Shown here: positions 1-8,783 of the stretch, in pieces
Layout of the letters: each line of letters begins with the position of its first letter
How positions within the stretch are numbered: position 1 is the first letter of the stretch
DNA from: Hymenobacter mellowenesis
Lineage (GTDB): Bacteria > Bacteroidota > Bacteroidia > Cytophagales > Hymenobacteraceae
DNA length: 64,000 nucleotides
Reading direction: 5' to 3'
NCBI RefSeq assembly: GCF_030581005.1
Contig: NZ_JAUQSX010000009.1
Coordinates: 62,001 to 126,000 of the forward strand
Translations under genes and position numbers: made by a program
The notes under the pieces: generated by a model
Database searches by the model: none
Told to the model about the DNA's origin: nothing
What the model saw: the letters and a program-made list of their open reading frames with translations, nothing else

Positions 1-912
1 CAGCTGCATCACTTGCTCGCGGTCGGGCGCGGGGGCGGCGGCTGGGCTGGGGGCGGGTTGGGCGGCGGGCGCGGTGGCGTTGCCCAGCATGTTGCCCAAG
101 CCACCCAGCAGCACGGCGGCCCCGCCGATGCCGCCTTCCTGACCGGCGGCTTTTTCGACGGCCAGGCCGGCCTGGAACTGCTGGAAGCGGGCCATGTCGC
201 CGGCCATGTTCATTTGCGAGGTCTTATCGAGGAAGGCTTCAACTTCGGCCGGCAGGCTGGCGTTTTCGAGGTAGAAGCGCGTGAGCTCCAAGCCGTAGGC
301 GCCGAAATCGTCTTGTAGCAGCGGGCGCAGCCGCTCGCCTAGTTCCTGGTAGTTGCGGGCCAGGTCGAGCACCGACACGTTGGCCTCGGCCAGAGTATCG
401 GAGAATTTGTTGACGATGGCCGAGCGCAGCTGCCCTTCCACGTCGGCGATGCGCACTTCGGAGTTGGTGCCGGCAAATTCGGTCAGGAACTTGGCCGGCT
501 CGCTCACGCGCAGGGCGAAGGTGCCGAAGGCCCGCACCCGCACCTGCTTGAACTCCGGGTCGCGCAGGATGACCGGGTTAGGCGTGCCCCACTTCAGGTT
601 GGTGAACTGCTTGGTCGATACGAAATAAACGTCGACTTTGAAGGGCGAGTCAAAGCCGTATTTCCAGCCGCGCAGGGTGGTGAGCACGGGCATGTTGGCG
701 GTGGTGAGCACGTGCCGGCCGGGGCCGTACACGTCGGCCAGGCGGCCCTGGTCGAGCAGAATGGCCACCTGCGACTCGCGCACGGTGAGCTGCGCGCCGT
801 TTTTGATATTATTCTCGTGGTCCGGAAATTTCCAGATGACGGTATCGGTTGAGTTGTCAACCCAATCGATGATTTCAATCAGCTCGTTGCGGATAAAGTC
901 GAAGAGGCCCAT
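1..912 (-). CDS. SPFH-domain protein (virion-core-protein-like), C-terminus cut by window edge
   Basis: An open frame runs from the ATG at 910-912 leftward through base 1, so 304 codons are visible and the C-terminus is missing. The protein starts MGLFDFIRNELIEIIDWVD, has an N-terminal beta-rich SPFH/band-7-type part (KWGTPNPVILRDPEF region), then a helical stretch and an Ala/Pro-rich linker near the cut. Relatives of this type usually end in a short zinc-ribbon and are thought to act as membrane-associated scaffold proteins; their substrate is unknown. It is divergent from the small gene at 1013. The family assignment is from recognised sequence style and the function is inferred. Confidence 0.7.
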   Translation of the reverse strand, partial: MGLFDFIRNELIEIIDWVDNSTDTVIWKFPDHENNIKNGAQLTVRESQVAILLDQGRLADVYGPGRHVLTTANMPVLTTLRGWKYGFDSPFKVDVYFVSTKQFTNLKWGTPNPVILRDPEFKQVRVRAFGTFALRVSEPAKFLTEFAGTNSEVRIADVEGQLRSAIVNKFSDTLAEANVSVLDLARNYQELGERLRPLLQDDFGAYGLELTRFYLENASLPAEVEAFLDKTSQMNMAGDMARFQQFQAGLAVEKAAGQEGGIGGAAVLLGGLGNMLGNATAPAAQPAPSPAAAPAPDREQVMQL

Positions 913-1012
913 GGGACGGTAAGCTAGGTGGGTCGTATTTTGGCGCAACCTAACCAGAAAAACTGACAACCGGCCCGCCTTCCGCCGCTGCTACCGCCGC
1001 CTGTTTTCCCGC

Positions 1013-1276
1013 ATGAACGTTGTTGATTTCAAAGCCCTGCACCAGCGCCTGCAGGCCGAGCACCTCGCCCGGCACGGCACCCGCTTGGCCGAGCGCCAGG
1101 AAGACAGCTTCGACCTGACGCTGTATGCCGTGGCGGGCTTCTACGCCGAAATCTGGCGCAGCCGCGGCGAGGATTCCATCCTATTCATCCACGTTTTTCA
1201 GAAGCCCGCCGGCCTGGGCGACTACCTGCGGCTGGTGCAGCTGCCCGGCTACCTGGGCGACCAGTGCGGCCCATAA
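1013..1276 (+). CDS. small hypothetical protein (87 aa)
   Basis: An ATG-started frame of 87 residues in the gap between two divergent or downstream genes. It begins MNVVDFKALHQRLQAEHLA and has no signal peptide, membrane segment or cysteine pair. The composition (mixed charged, with FYAEIWR and ILFIHVFQK stretches) looks like a small soluble alpha/beta protein. I do not recognise the family. A TATTTTG box at about 939-945 could be the -7 element of its promoter. Codon use matches the neighbours, which supports a real gene. Confidence 0.6.
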   Translation: MNVVDFKALHQRLQAEHLARHGTRLAERQEDSFDLTLYAVAGFYAEIWRSRGEDSILFIHVFQKPAGLGDYLRLVQLPGYLGDQCGP

Positions 1277-1328
1277 AACAACGATTTTTGTGCAACTTAG
1301 CGGCGCTTTCTACCTCTAAATTCGCCTT

Positions 1329-2567
1329 GTGTCGCCGCGCAGCTTTTGGTTCTGGATGGGATGTTTAGGGCTCGTATTGAGTGCGGCCCGGCCCGCCTGC
1401 GCCCAGACGCCGGCCGACACGGCCGGCCGCCAGCTCGACGCCCAGCTGCGCCGGCTGGAAGTGAGCCCGTTGCTGCGCGTGGTGCAGGCCCGTGAGGCGC
1501 TGGTAGCGGAATTGCGTCATAACCGGGCCGGCCGGCTGCCGGGCCTGCTCGACTACCTCCTGCAGCAACTGCCCGCAGTCGATTCCTCGGCCCGGCTTTC
1601 CGTGAATGAGCGGGCGCTGCTGCTGGCGGCCGCCGGCCGGTTTGCGGCCTTGCTGAAGCAGGCAGTGCCGGCCCGGGCCTATTTCGGCCGGGACTGCCGG
1701 GTGCCTTTCCGGACCTTTCCCGCCGACGGCCTGGCCGAGGCCGCCCAGGCGTTTGTGGCGCGCCGCGCCGACAGCCTTATTCGGGTAGCGGCCCGGCGCG
1801 TGCGCCAGCCGGCGGCCGATTCGGCTTTTCTGCCGCTTTACCTGCGCGTGTTGGCCAATGGCCGCGAAGAGGTTTCCGACTCGCTTGATGCCGGCCTGCG
1901 CCGCTTTGTGCAGCGTTATCCGGCTTCTCCCTTAGCGGGCGTGGCCAAGTGGTACGTGCGCTATGAATTTGTGCCGTCGCCGTTCACGGTGGGCGGCGAA
2001 TTCTTTCTGGGCGGCACCTTTTTTCAAGGCGAGTTGAGCGAGGCCTTCACCAATACCGTGCGCCTGGGCATGGGCGGCGAGGCCAGCTGGCAGCGCTATC
2101 TGCTGTACGCGCGCCTGACGACGGGCGACCTCCGCCCCCGGGCCACTTACACGTTTGGCCAGGCCGTGTGGGAGCCCGAGCAAAGCCTGAATTACTCGCA
2201 GGTAGAGCTTTCGGCGGGCTACTGCGTGCTGGAAAATAAGTGGTTGCGCCTCACGCCCTTCGCCGGGGCCAGTTTGCTCTGGTTTGCTCCCGCTACAGTG
2301 AACAACCAACCCGTCAGGCCCGAAGCCGATTACCGGCTGTGGTTTGCGCGCCCGCTCACCGCCGGCCTGAACCTGGAAATAAAGCTGGACAAGGACCGGG
2401 AGCACCGCTTCGGCCGCGGCCCGCTTTCCGATTCGAATTGGACCCTGCGGCTACGCAGCGGCTGGCGCCAGGCCCAAGCCCAGCAAGGGCCACCCACCGC
2501 GGGTGGCGTCTACTATGTTGAGGCGGGCCTGGGCATTTTCGTCCGGATGGCGGGCACGCGGCGCTGA
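1329..2567 (+). CDS. secreted hypothetical protein, possible outer-membrane component
   Basis: 412 codons from a GTG start; an in-frame ATG at 1356 would still leave a hydrophobic signal segment ending at ACAQ. After cleavage, residues about 30-200 are helical and Leu/Ala/Arg rich with a QxLPxxDSSAR region. The C-terminal half has alternating beta-strand patterns with many Gly, Tyr and Trp residues (for example RYLLYARLTTGDLRPRATY), as in small outer-membrane barrels. No catalytic motif was seen. It probably sits in the periplasm or outer membrane. The start codon is uncertain and the function is unknown. Confidence 0.6.
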   Translation: MSPRSFWFWMGCLGLVLSAARPACAQTPADTAGRQLDAQLRRLEVSPLLRVVQAREALVAELRHNRAGRLPGLLDYLLQQLPAVDSSARLSVNERALLLAAAGRFAALLKQAVPARAYFGRDCRVPFRTFPADGLAEAAQAFVARRADSLIRVAARRVRQPAADSAFLPLYLRVLANGREEVSDSLDAGLRRFVQRYPASPLAGVAKWYVRYEFVPSPFTVGGEFFLGGTFFQGELSEAFTNTVRLGMGGEASWQRYLLYARLTTGDLRPRATYTFGQAVWEPEQSLNYSQVELSAGYCVLENKWLRLTPFAGASLLWFAPATVNNQPVRPEADYRLWFARPLTAGLNLEIKLDKDREHRFGRGPLSDSNWTLRLRSGWRQAQAQQGPPTAGGVYYVEAGLGIFVRMAGTRR

Positions 2568-2664
2568 GCGTCGGGGGCGGCTAGTACAACCGCACGAACT
2601 GGGATAGAGCCGTAATTTGTCGCGCAAACGGGCACGTCGGGTCCGTTCTCGTCATCATCAGTCC

Positions 2665-3108
2665 ATGCAGGCCATCATCTTCTGCGGCATTCAGGCCAGC
2701 GGGAAAAGCACGTTTTACTGCCAGAGGTTTTTGAACTCGCACGTGCGCATCAGCATGGATTTGCTGCGCACCCGCCACCGCGAAGCCTTATTTCTCCAGC
2801 TTTGCCTCGATACGCAAGCCCGTTTTGCGGTCGACAACACCAACCCCACGGCCGCAGAGCGCCAACGCTACATTGGCCCCGCCAAAGCGGCTGGCTATGC
2901 GATTATCGGCTATTACTTTAACTCCGCCACCGAAGCCGCGCTGCTGCGCAACCAGCAGCGGCCCGCGGTGGAACAAGTGCCGGAACGGGGCGTCCGTGGC
3001 ACGCGGGCCCGACTGGAACTGCCCAGCTACGCCGAAGGCTTCGACGAGCTGTACTTTGTGCGCATCGGCCACGACGGCCAATTTATCGTCGAGCCCTGGC
3101 AGCTATGA
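2665..3108 (+). CDS. P-loop polynucleotide-kinase-like protein
   Basis: 148 aa from the ATG at 2665. An upstream in-frame TTG at 2617 would add 16 Arg/Ser-rich residues before the P-loop and is less likely. Residues 8-16 are a Walker A motif (GIQASGKST), followed by D32 in ISMDLLR, a DNTN box at 57-60 and an Arg-rich lid region, the layout of the polynucleotide/tRNA-ligase-kinase type of P-loop kinase. Such enzymes phosphorylate 5'-OH ends of nucleic acid. Its stop overlaps the start of the Thg1-like gene (ATGA), implying co-translation and a shared job in RNA end repair. The substrate is inferred. Confidence 0.75.
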   Translation: MQAIIFCGIQASGKSTFYCQRFLNSHVRISMDLLRTRHREALFLQLCLDTQARFAVDNTNPTAAERQRYIGPAKAAGYAIIGYYFNSATEAALLRNQQRPAVEQVPERGVRGTRARLELPSYAEGFDELYFVRIGHDGQFIVEPWQL

Positions 3109-3863
3109 GATTTGATGAACTGGACGCCCGCCTACGGGTTTTTGAAACTGCCCACGACCACTGCGCCCTGCCCGGCATCTACCTGGTGGCGCGGCTCGAC
3201 GGGCGCAATTTTACCCGTCTGACCAAGGAAACGCACGCCTTTGAGCGCCCGTTTGACGAGCGGTTTCGCGACCTGATGGTGGGCACTGTGCATCACCTCA
3301 TGCAGTGCGGCTTCCGGGTGCGCTACGGCTACTCCGAAAGCGACGAAATATCCCTGCTGCTAGACCCCGCCGAAAATACCTTCGGCCGCAAGCTGCGCAA
3401 GTACCAGAGCATTCTGGCCGGCGAGGCGTCGGCCAAGTTTTCGCTGCTGCTGGGCAGCCTGGGTACTTTCGATTGCCGCATTGCGCAGTTACCGCGCCCT
3501 GCCGATGTGGTAGATTACTTCCGCTGGCGCGCCGAAGATGCTTTGCGCAATTCCCTGAATGCCCACTGCTACTGGCTGTTGCGTACGGAAGGCGCCACGG
3601 AGCGTGAGGCGACCAGCCGCGTAAGCGGCCTGCGCACCGCCGACAAGCACGAGCTGCTTTTTGAGCGCGGCATCAACTTCAACGACCTGCCCGCCTGGCA
3701 GAAGCGGGGCTTTGGCTTGTATTGGCAAATGGCCGGGCGCGAGGGCTTCAATCCGCTGACGCAACAAGCAACCCAAACGCTGAGGCGGGAGCTGCACACC
3801 GATTTTGAGCTTCCCGTGCGCGAGGCGTACACCCAATTCATTCAGGATTTTCTGGTGGAATAA
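3105..3863 (+). CDS. tRNAHis guanylyltransferase (Thg1)-like protein
   Basis: 252 aa, the usual length of bacterial Thg1-like proteins. The metal-binding carboxylates are visible: D32 in RLDGRNF and D80 in SESDEISLLL, followed by the nucleotide-binding NSLNAHCYW segment near residue 150 that matches the HINNLYN-type motif of the family. Thg1 proteins add nucleotides in the 3'-5' direction to tRNA 5' ends; bacterial members act mainly in templated 5'-end repair rather than obligatory G-1 addition, because bacteria encode G-1 in the gene. The frame overlaps the upstream kinase gene by 4 nt. Confidence 0.88.
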   Translation: MRFDELDARLRVFETAHDHCALPGIYLVARLDGRNFTRLTKETHAFERPFDERFRDLMVGTVHHLMQCGFRVRYGYSESDEISLLLDPAENTFGRKLRKYQSILAGEASAKFSLLLGSLGTFDCRIAQLPRPADVVDYFRWRAEDALRNSLNAHCYWLLRTEGATEREATSRVSGLRTADKHELLFERGINFNDLPAWQKRGFGLYWQMAGREGFNPLTQQATQTLRRELHTDFELPVREAYTQFIQDFLVE

Positions 3864-3977
3864 TTCCTGCTGCGTCATGGCGGGCGGTTGCGCTTTGTTA
3901 AAGGTGCAACCGCCCGCCGGCCTTTAAAGTCCTTGCGCCGCCCCGGCAACCCCGCCGTCCGGCGAAAAAGCGGCTGC

Positions 3978-5033
3978 ATGCGCCAACCCTTTCTGTTGTT
4001 GATTCTGGTGTTGCTGGTGGGCCTGAGCCACTCCAGTCGCGCCCAAACGGCGCCCGCCGCCGCAACTGCCGCGCCCGCCGCCCCGCGCTCGCCCGAAGCC
4101 TTCGGCTACCGCCGCCTTACGGTTATGTTCGGGCGCGACAGCGTGCAGGTGCTGCTCATGTCGAAGCCCGGCGAGGAGCAGCGGAAGAAGCCGCTGCTCC
4201 TCTGGGTAGAGGGCTCGCTGCCCACGCCGCTGGTGCTCTACGACGAGCGCGGGGCCTTCCCGGTGTTTCCCTTTCGGCCCAAAAAGGTGCTCGAAACCTG
4301 CCACCTGGCCATCATCAGCAAGCCCGGCCTGCCGCTCTCCTTCGACGTGACGGGCCAGAACCCCAACGTTATTTTCCAGCAGCGCCAGCCGCCGGCCTAC
4401 TACTGCGCCCGCAACTACCTCGACTACTACGTGCGGCGCGACGAGGTCGTGCTGCGCTACCTCAAAAAGCAGTCCTGGGTTGATGCGGCGCACGTCGTTA
4501 TCGGCGGGCATTCGCAGGGCACCTCGGTGGTGGCGCACCTGGCCGCCGTGCCGGGCCTCGTGAGCCGGGCCGTGTACCTGAGCGGCAACCCGCTGGGCCG
4601 CCTCATGTCGATGCTGGCCCAGGCCCGGCAGGAGGCCGACACGGCGGCGGCGGGCTGGATTTTCCGCCGCTGGCAGCAGGTGGTGGCCGACCCCACTATT
4701 GCCGACTGCAAGGGCGACGACCCGCGCAACACCTACGGCTTCGTCGCTTCCGAAATGCCCGCGCTGCTGCGCACGAAAGTGCCCATGTTCATCGGCTTCG
4801 GCACCCTCGACAGCGGCGTGGCCGGCGACGACCACCTGCGCCTCGAAACCATCCGGCAGCACCGCACCAATTTCACCTTCCGCGAGTACCCCGGCCGCGA
4901 GCACAACTTCTTCGGCATGAAAAACGGGCAAGTCAACTACGACGACTTCTATTGGGAGCAGGTGGGCGAGGACTTTCTGCGCTGGGCGGGCCTGTGGCCG
5001 GAGACTATTCCCCCAGCCGGTCAACGTCGGTGA
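3978..5033 (+). CDS. secreted alpha/beta hydrolase
   Basis: 351 aa from the ATG at 3978, which is followed directly by a signal peptide (hydrophobic core LLLILVLLVGL, cleavage near SRAQ). The longer frame from a TTG at 3888 would bury the signal. The nucleophile elbow is GGHSQG (Ser at about 179); a late Asp in GTLDSGVAGDD and a His in GREHNFFG complete a plausible catalytic triad. It probably hydrolyses an ester or peptide in the periplasm; the substrate is not visible. The 3' end overlaps the convergent gene at 5005 by 29 nt. Confidence 0.8.
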   Translation: MRQPFLLLILVLLVGLSHSSRAQTAPAAATAAPAAPRSPEAFGYRRLTVMFGRDSVQVLLMSKPGEEQRKKPLLLWVEGSLPTPLVLYDERGAFPVFPFRPKKVLETCHLAIISKPGLPLSFDVTGQNPNVIFQQRQPPAYYCARNYLDYYVRRDEVVLRYLKKQSWVDAAHVVIGGHSQGTSVVAHLAAVPGLVSRAVYLSGNPLGRLMSMLAQARQEADTAAAGWIFRRWQQVVADPTIADCKGDDPRNTYGFVASEMPALLRTKVPMFIGFGTLDSGVAGDDHLRLETIRQHRTNFTFREYPGREHNFFGMKNGQVNYDDFYWEQVGEDFLRWAGLWPETIPPAGQRR

Positions 5034-5622
5034 GCTGGCCCTTGTTCTGCATGATTTTCAGCTCGAACTGGCCCAGCGAGAACGGCTCCTTGCTGTATTT
5101 GGCGGGCGCGTTGAGCTGGTCGATGGGGTGGCTGTTGTCGATGACGTACTCGTTGGCCACCACGTCCACGGTGGTGCCTTTCACGCCCACCACTTTCAGC
5201 AGCGAGTAGTTGTTGTCGGCTTCGTTGGCGCGCACCGTATAGATGTCGCCCACGCGCGGGGCCGCGAGGTAAGCCTGGTTTTCGCGGTCGTCGCGCGCGC
5301 CGGCTACAGCGGCCCAGCCCAGGCCCACGGCCAATAGCGCCGTGCCCGACCAGGTCCACAGGGGCGTTCGGGTGTCCTGTTTCAGGGTGCGAATGGGCCC
5401 GCGCAGGGCCGGGGGCAACGCCTTATTGTCCCAACTCAGGCTGCAATTGGTGCAGGTGGCTACCACCGGTTTGCTGAATGGCAACAGCGGAACGTAGTAA
5501 ATATGCGCGTAGCGGCAGAACAGGCTCACCTGCAGCGTGTCGGAAGCGGTGCAAAAAGGGCAGGCCACGCCGGGCAGGGGCACGGTGCGGACGTGCGTGC
5601 CGTTGGTTCCGTAGAAAATCAT
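5005..5622 (-). CDS. zinc-ribbon membrane protein
   Basis: 205 aa from the ATG at 5620-5622. The N-terminal cytoplasmic part carries two CxxC knuckles (CPFC near residue 21 and CTNC near 57) that form a zinc ribbon. One membrane segment follows near residues 92-108, then an extracytoplasmic domain of about 95 residues with beta character (VGDIYTVRANEADNNYSLL). Similar Bacteroidota proteins are annotated only as hypothetical. Transcription converges with the upstream hydrolase and the ends overlap. Confidence 0.65.
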   Translation of the reverse strand: MIFYGTNGTHVRTVPLPGVACPFCTASDTLQVSLFCRYAHIYYVPLLPFSKPVVATCTNCSLSWDNKALPPALRGPIRTLKQDTRTPLWTWSGTALLAVGLGWAAVAGARDDRENQAYLAAPRVGDIYTVRANEADNNYSLLKVVGVKGTTVDVVANEYVIDNSHPIDQLNAPAKYSKEPFSLGQFELKIMQNKGQLTDVDRLGE

Positions 5623-5705
5623 GAAAGGGTAGCGGTTTGACCAGCGGCGGATGAAGTAGCTTGCGGTGAGCGGGTAAAGTTAAGTTCGCGCTACGGCTCC
5701 TCTTG

Positions 5706-5713
5706 CTACCTTG
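5706..5713 (+). promoter_or_regulatory. possible -7 promoter box (CTACCTTG)
   Basis: CTACCTTG lies 6 nt before the ATG at 5720 and resembles the Bacteroidota -7 element TAnnTTTG. If used, transcription would start at or next to the start codon. No clear -33 box was seen. Confidence 0.3.
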
Positions 5714-5719
5714 CCGCGC

Positions 5720-7309
5720 ATGAAACGCCTCCTGCCGTTCGCCTTCGCCCTGGTCAAGTTCGTGTCGGGCTACCTGCTCATCAGCCCACAGTACGACTTG
5801 CAGCGCGACGAGTACCTCTACCTCAACCAGGGCCAGCACCTGGCCTGGGGCTACCTGGAGGTGCCGCCCCTGCTGGCGGCGCAGGGCTGGGTCACGCTGG
5901 CGCTGGGCGGGGGCGCGGGCTGGGTGCATTTCTGGCCGTTTTTGTGGGGGGCGGCCACTATTTACCTGGTGGTGCGGCTGGCTGGGCGGCTGGGCGGCGG
6001 CTGGTTTGGGCAGGCGCTGGCGGGCAGCTGCTACCTGGGCACGGCGTTTGCGCGGCTCAACCTGCTGTTTCAGCCCAATTCCTTCGAGGTTTTCGGGTTT
6101 GTGCTGGCGCTGTACGCGCTGGTCTGCTTCGAGCAGGAACGGCGGCCGCGCCACCTCTACCTGCTGGGCGCGGCGCTGGGGCTGGGCTTGCTGAACAAGT
6201 ACACCACGCTGTTTTTCATCGCCGCGCTGGGCGGGGCGCTGCTGCTCACCAACTGGCGTCGGCTGCTGCTGCACCGGCATTTCTGGGGCGCGGCGGGGCT
6301 GGCCTTGCTGCTGTGGGGGCCCAATCTGGCCTGGCAAATCGGGCACGGCATCCCGTTTCGGCACCACATGGCCCTGCTCAAGGAAAGCCAACTGGTCCAC
6401 GTTTCGGTCCTGGATTTCTGGCGGCCGCAGCTGCTGATGTGCGTCACGGCGCTGTGGGTGTGGGTGCCGGGGCTGCTGGCGCTGCTGCTGGGGCGGGCGT
6501 TTCGGCCCTACCGCGCCGTGGGCTGGGTGGCGGTGCTGGGCGTGGGGCTGCTATTCGGGCTGCACGGCAAGGATTACTACGCCCTGGGCTACTACCCGGT
6601 GCTGTTCAGCTTCGGCGCGGTTTGGTGGGAAACGCGACTCAAGCGTTTGGGGCGACTCAAGCGTTTTGGTAGAATCGAGCGTTCGGATGAACAGCGCGGT
6701 TTCGACTGGAAAACCGCGCTGGCGTCCTTTCTGATAGCGCTGCCCTTGTTGCTGATGCTGCCCATCCTGCCCTTCATTTACCCCCTGCGCAGCCCGGCCA
6801 CCATGGCCGCTCTGCGCCCCAAATACGCCCCGCTGGGCCTCTACCGCTGGGAAGACGGCCAGGACCACGCCCTGCCCCAGGACTACGCCGACATGCGCGG
6901 CTGGCGCGAGCTGGCCGACAAAACCCGGGCCGCCTACCAAAGCCTGCCGGCTCCCGTTCGCGCCCACACCCTCATCCACTGCGCCAACTACGGCCAGGCC
7001 AGCGCCATCAACTACTTCAACCGGGGCCGGGGCCTGCCCGCTGCCAACAGCCTCAACGGCAGCTTCATCTACTGGTACCCGCCGCTCGATTCCTGCCAGG
7101 CCGTCCTCATCGTCGACGACGGGCTGCACCCCGAGCTGGCCCCGCGCTTCGCCTCTTACCGCCGCTTCGCCGCCATCACGGACCCCTACGCCCGCGAGCG
7201 GGGCACAGCCATCATCATCGGCCTGCGGCCCGACAGCGCGGTGCTGGCCCTGGTGCGGCGCGAGCGGCAGACGGAGCTGAGCGCCTGGGAAGGGCCTGCA
7301 CCGAAGTAG
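5720..7309 (+). CDS. GT39/PMT-like membrane glycosyltransferase
   Basis: 529 aa from the ATG at 5720 (a TTG nine bases upstream is the alternative). About nine to ten membrane segments cover residues 1-360 and a soluble extracytoplasmic domain follows. The first loop contains the acidic pair in QRDEYLYLNQGQ followed by GYLEVPPLLA, typical of GT-C enzymes of the GT39 type, which use a polyprenyl-linked sugar donor. It therefore probably glycosylates a lipid or protein outside the inner membrane. A short run of near-repeats (AAGCGTTTGG, 6640-6680) codes for KRLGRLKRFGR. A -7-like box lies only 6 nt upstream. Confidence 0.8.
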   Translation: MKRLLPFAFALVKFVSGYLLISPQYDLQRDEYLYLNQGQHLAWGYLEVPPLLAAQGWVTLALGGGAGWVHFWPFLWGAATIYLVVRLAGRLGGGWFGQALAGSCYLGTAFARLNLLFQPNSFEVFGFVLALYALVCFEQERRPRHLYLLGAALGLGLLNKYTTLFFIAALGGALLLTNWRRLLLHRHFWGAAGLALLLWGPNLAWQIGHGIPFRHHMALLKESQLVHVSVLDFWRPQLLMCVTALWVWVPGLLALLLGRAFRPYRAVGWVAVLGVGLLFGLHGKDYYALGYYPVLFSFGAVWWETRLKRLGRLKRFGRIERSDEQRGFDWKTALASFLIALPLLLMLPILPFIYPLRSPATMAALRPKYAPLGLYRWEDGQDHALPQDYADMRGWRELADKTRAAYQSLPAPVRAHTLIHCANYGQASAINYFNRGRGLPAANSLNGSFIYWYPPLDSCQAVLIVDDGLHPELAPRFASYRRFAAITDPYARERGTAIIIGLRPDSAVLALVRRERQTELSAWEGPAPK

Positions 7310-7415
7310 TCGTTTAGGTCGGGCCGGGGTGAACAGTGCGGTATTTATTGACGGGCGGTGGTATTTTTCCCCTTCAAAACTGCCTGACGTTCCTTTCCGC
7401 AACCATCTGCTTCGT

Positions 7416-8690
7416 ATGCGCCACCCTCTTGTCGCCACCTTGCTGGCGCTGGTCATTGGTCACACCAACCCGCCCGCCGCCGCCGCCCAGGCGGGCCCCG
7501 ATGCGCTGGCGCCCGCCCGGCGCCACCTGCTGCACCAGGAATACGCCGCGGCCAGCGCCGGCTACCAGCAGGGCCTGAAGCAAGCCGGCGGCAAGCCGCG
7601 CGACTACTACCAGGCGGCGCAGGCGGCTGCCCGCAACCGCGAGCCGCAACGCGCTCTGGCCTGGCTAACCCAGGCCGTCGCCAAAGGGTATTTCTCCGCC
7701 GAGCAGCTGCAGGCCGAGGAGGATTTTGCTTCGTTGGCTTCCCAGCCGGCCTGGCCGCGCCTGCTGGCCCAGGCCCGCACCCGGCAGCAGCAGCACGAGG
7801 CCCCCTTCGACCCGGCCCTGGTGGCCTTGCTGAGAAAGATTCAATTCCAGGACCAGCAATACCGACTAGAGGCCGAGGTAGCCGAGCGCAAATACGGCAT
7901 AAACGCCCCACAGATAGCCGAAGCAATGCGGCGGCAGTCGCCCATAGACGTCCGGCTGGGCCGGCAGGTCGACAGCCTGATTACCCGGTACGGGTACCCG
8001 GGCCGGTCGTTGGTGGGCGAGTACCAAAAGAGCGCGGCGTTCCTCGTGCTCCAGCACGACCCCGACGAAAAATACCTGCCCTTGCTCACGGCGGCCGCCG
8101 ATAAAAAAGAGCTGGCGTGGTCGTCGGTGGCCATTTTCGTCGACCGCATCAAGAAAGGCCGGGGCGAGCCGCAGGTCTACGGCTCGCAGTTCCAGGGCGA
8201 GGTCGACGGGCACTACCAGCTCCAACCCATCGAAGACGAGCCCAACGTGAACGTGCGCCGGGCCAGGGTAGGCTTGGACCCGCTGGAGGAGTATTTGCAG
8301 CGCTGGGGCATTGCCTACCAGGTGCCCACCGCCACGCACAACCCCAACGCGCCCACGCTTTACGCCCCGTCGGCCGCTCCACCGGTTGCGGCGGCCAGCG
8401 AGCGGCCGTCGGTGGAACTAATCGGGGACTACGAGGCGCTCAAGGCCCAGCTACGGTACCCGGCCGCCGCGCAGGCCCGGCAGGTGCGGGGCAAGGTGAC
8501 GCTGCAAATGCGGATAGACCCGGCCGGCGTTCCGCAGGACGTGGCGGTGGTGCGCGGCCTCGGCTACGGCTGCGACGAGGAGGCCCTGCGCGTCATGCGC
8601 GCGGCCCGCTACCGAAACGAGGCGGGGCAAGACCACGAAATCCGCGTGAGCCTGCCATTTCCTTACGAGCCGGGGCAGGAGGAGAAATAA
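7416..8690 (+). CDS. periplasmic repeat protein with TonB C-terminal domain
   Basis: 424 aa from the ATG at 7416, placed so that the signal peptide (LVATLLALVIGH, cleavage near AAAQ) is at the N-terminus; a GTG at 7329 would add 29 unlikely residues. Residues about 25-130 are helical and TPR-like (YQQGLKQAGG, ALAWLTQAV). The last about 90 residues are a TonB C-terminal domain (LRYPAAAQARQVRGKVTLQM, then FPYEP near the end). Unlike classical TonB it has no membrane anchor, so it may be a periplasmic partner of receptors rather than an energy transducer. Confidence 0.75.
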   Translation: MRHPLVATLLALVIGHTNPPAAAAQAGPDALAPARRHLLHQEYAAASAGYQQGLKQAGGKPRDYYQAAQAAARNREPQRALAWLTQAVAKGYFSAEQLQAEEDFASLASQPAWPRLLAQARTRQQQHEAPFDPALVALLRKIQFQDQQYRLEAEVAERKYGINAPQIAEAMRRQSPIDVRLGRQVDSLITRYGYPGRSLVGEYQKSAAFLVLQHDPDEKYLPLLTAAADKKELAWSSVAIFVDRIKKGRGEPQVYGSQFQGEVDGHYQLQPIEDEPNVNVRRARVGLDPLEEYLQRWGIAYQVPTATHNPNAPTLYAPSAAPPVAAASERPSVELIGDYEALKAQLRYPAAAQARQVRGKVTLQMRIDPAGVPQDVAVVRGLGYGCDEEALRVMRAARYRNEAGQDHEIRVSLPFPYEPGQEEK

Positions 8691-8741
8691 GGAATGGGCC
8701 GCTTGCCGCTTCCACCGGGCCAACGATTGTTCAAAACGTGT

Positions 8742-8768
8742 AGTAATTTAAAAATCAACTAAATTACT
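8742..8768. terminator. possible bidirectional terminator hairpin
   Basis: AGTAATTT (8742-8749) and AAATTACT (8761-8768) form an 8-bp AT-rich stem between two convergent genes ending at 8690 and 8784. The stem is weak, so its role as terminator is an inference from position. Confidence 0.4.
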
Positions 8769-8783
8769 GGTTTCGGCACGGCG

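Noticed and set aside
7329..7415. Upstream GTG start of the TonB-C-terminal protein
   Set aside because: It would place 29 unrelated residues before an obvious signal peptide.
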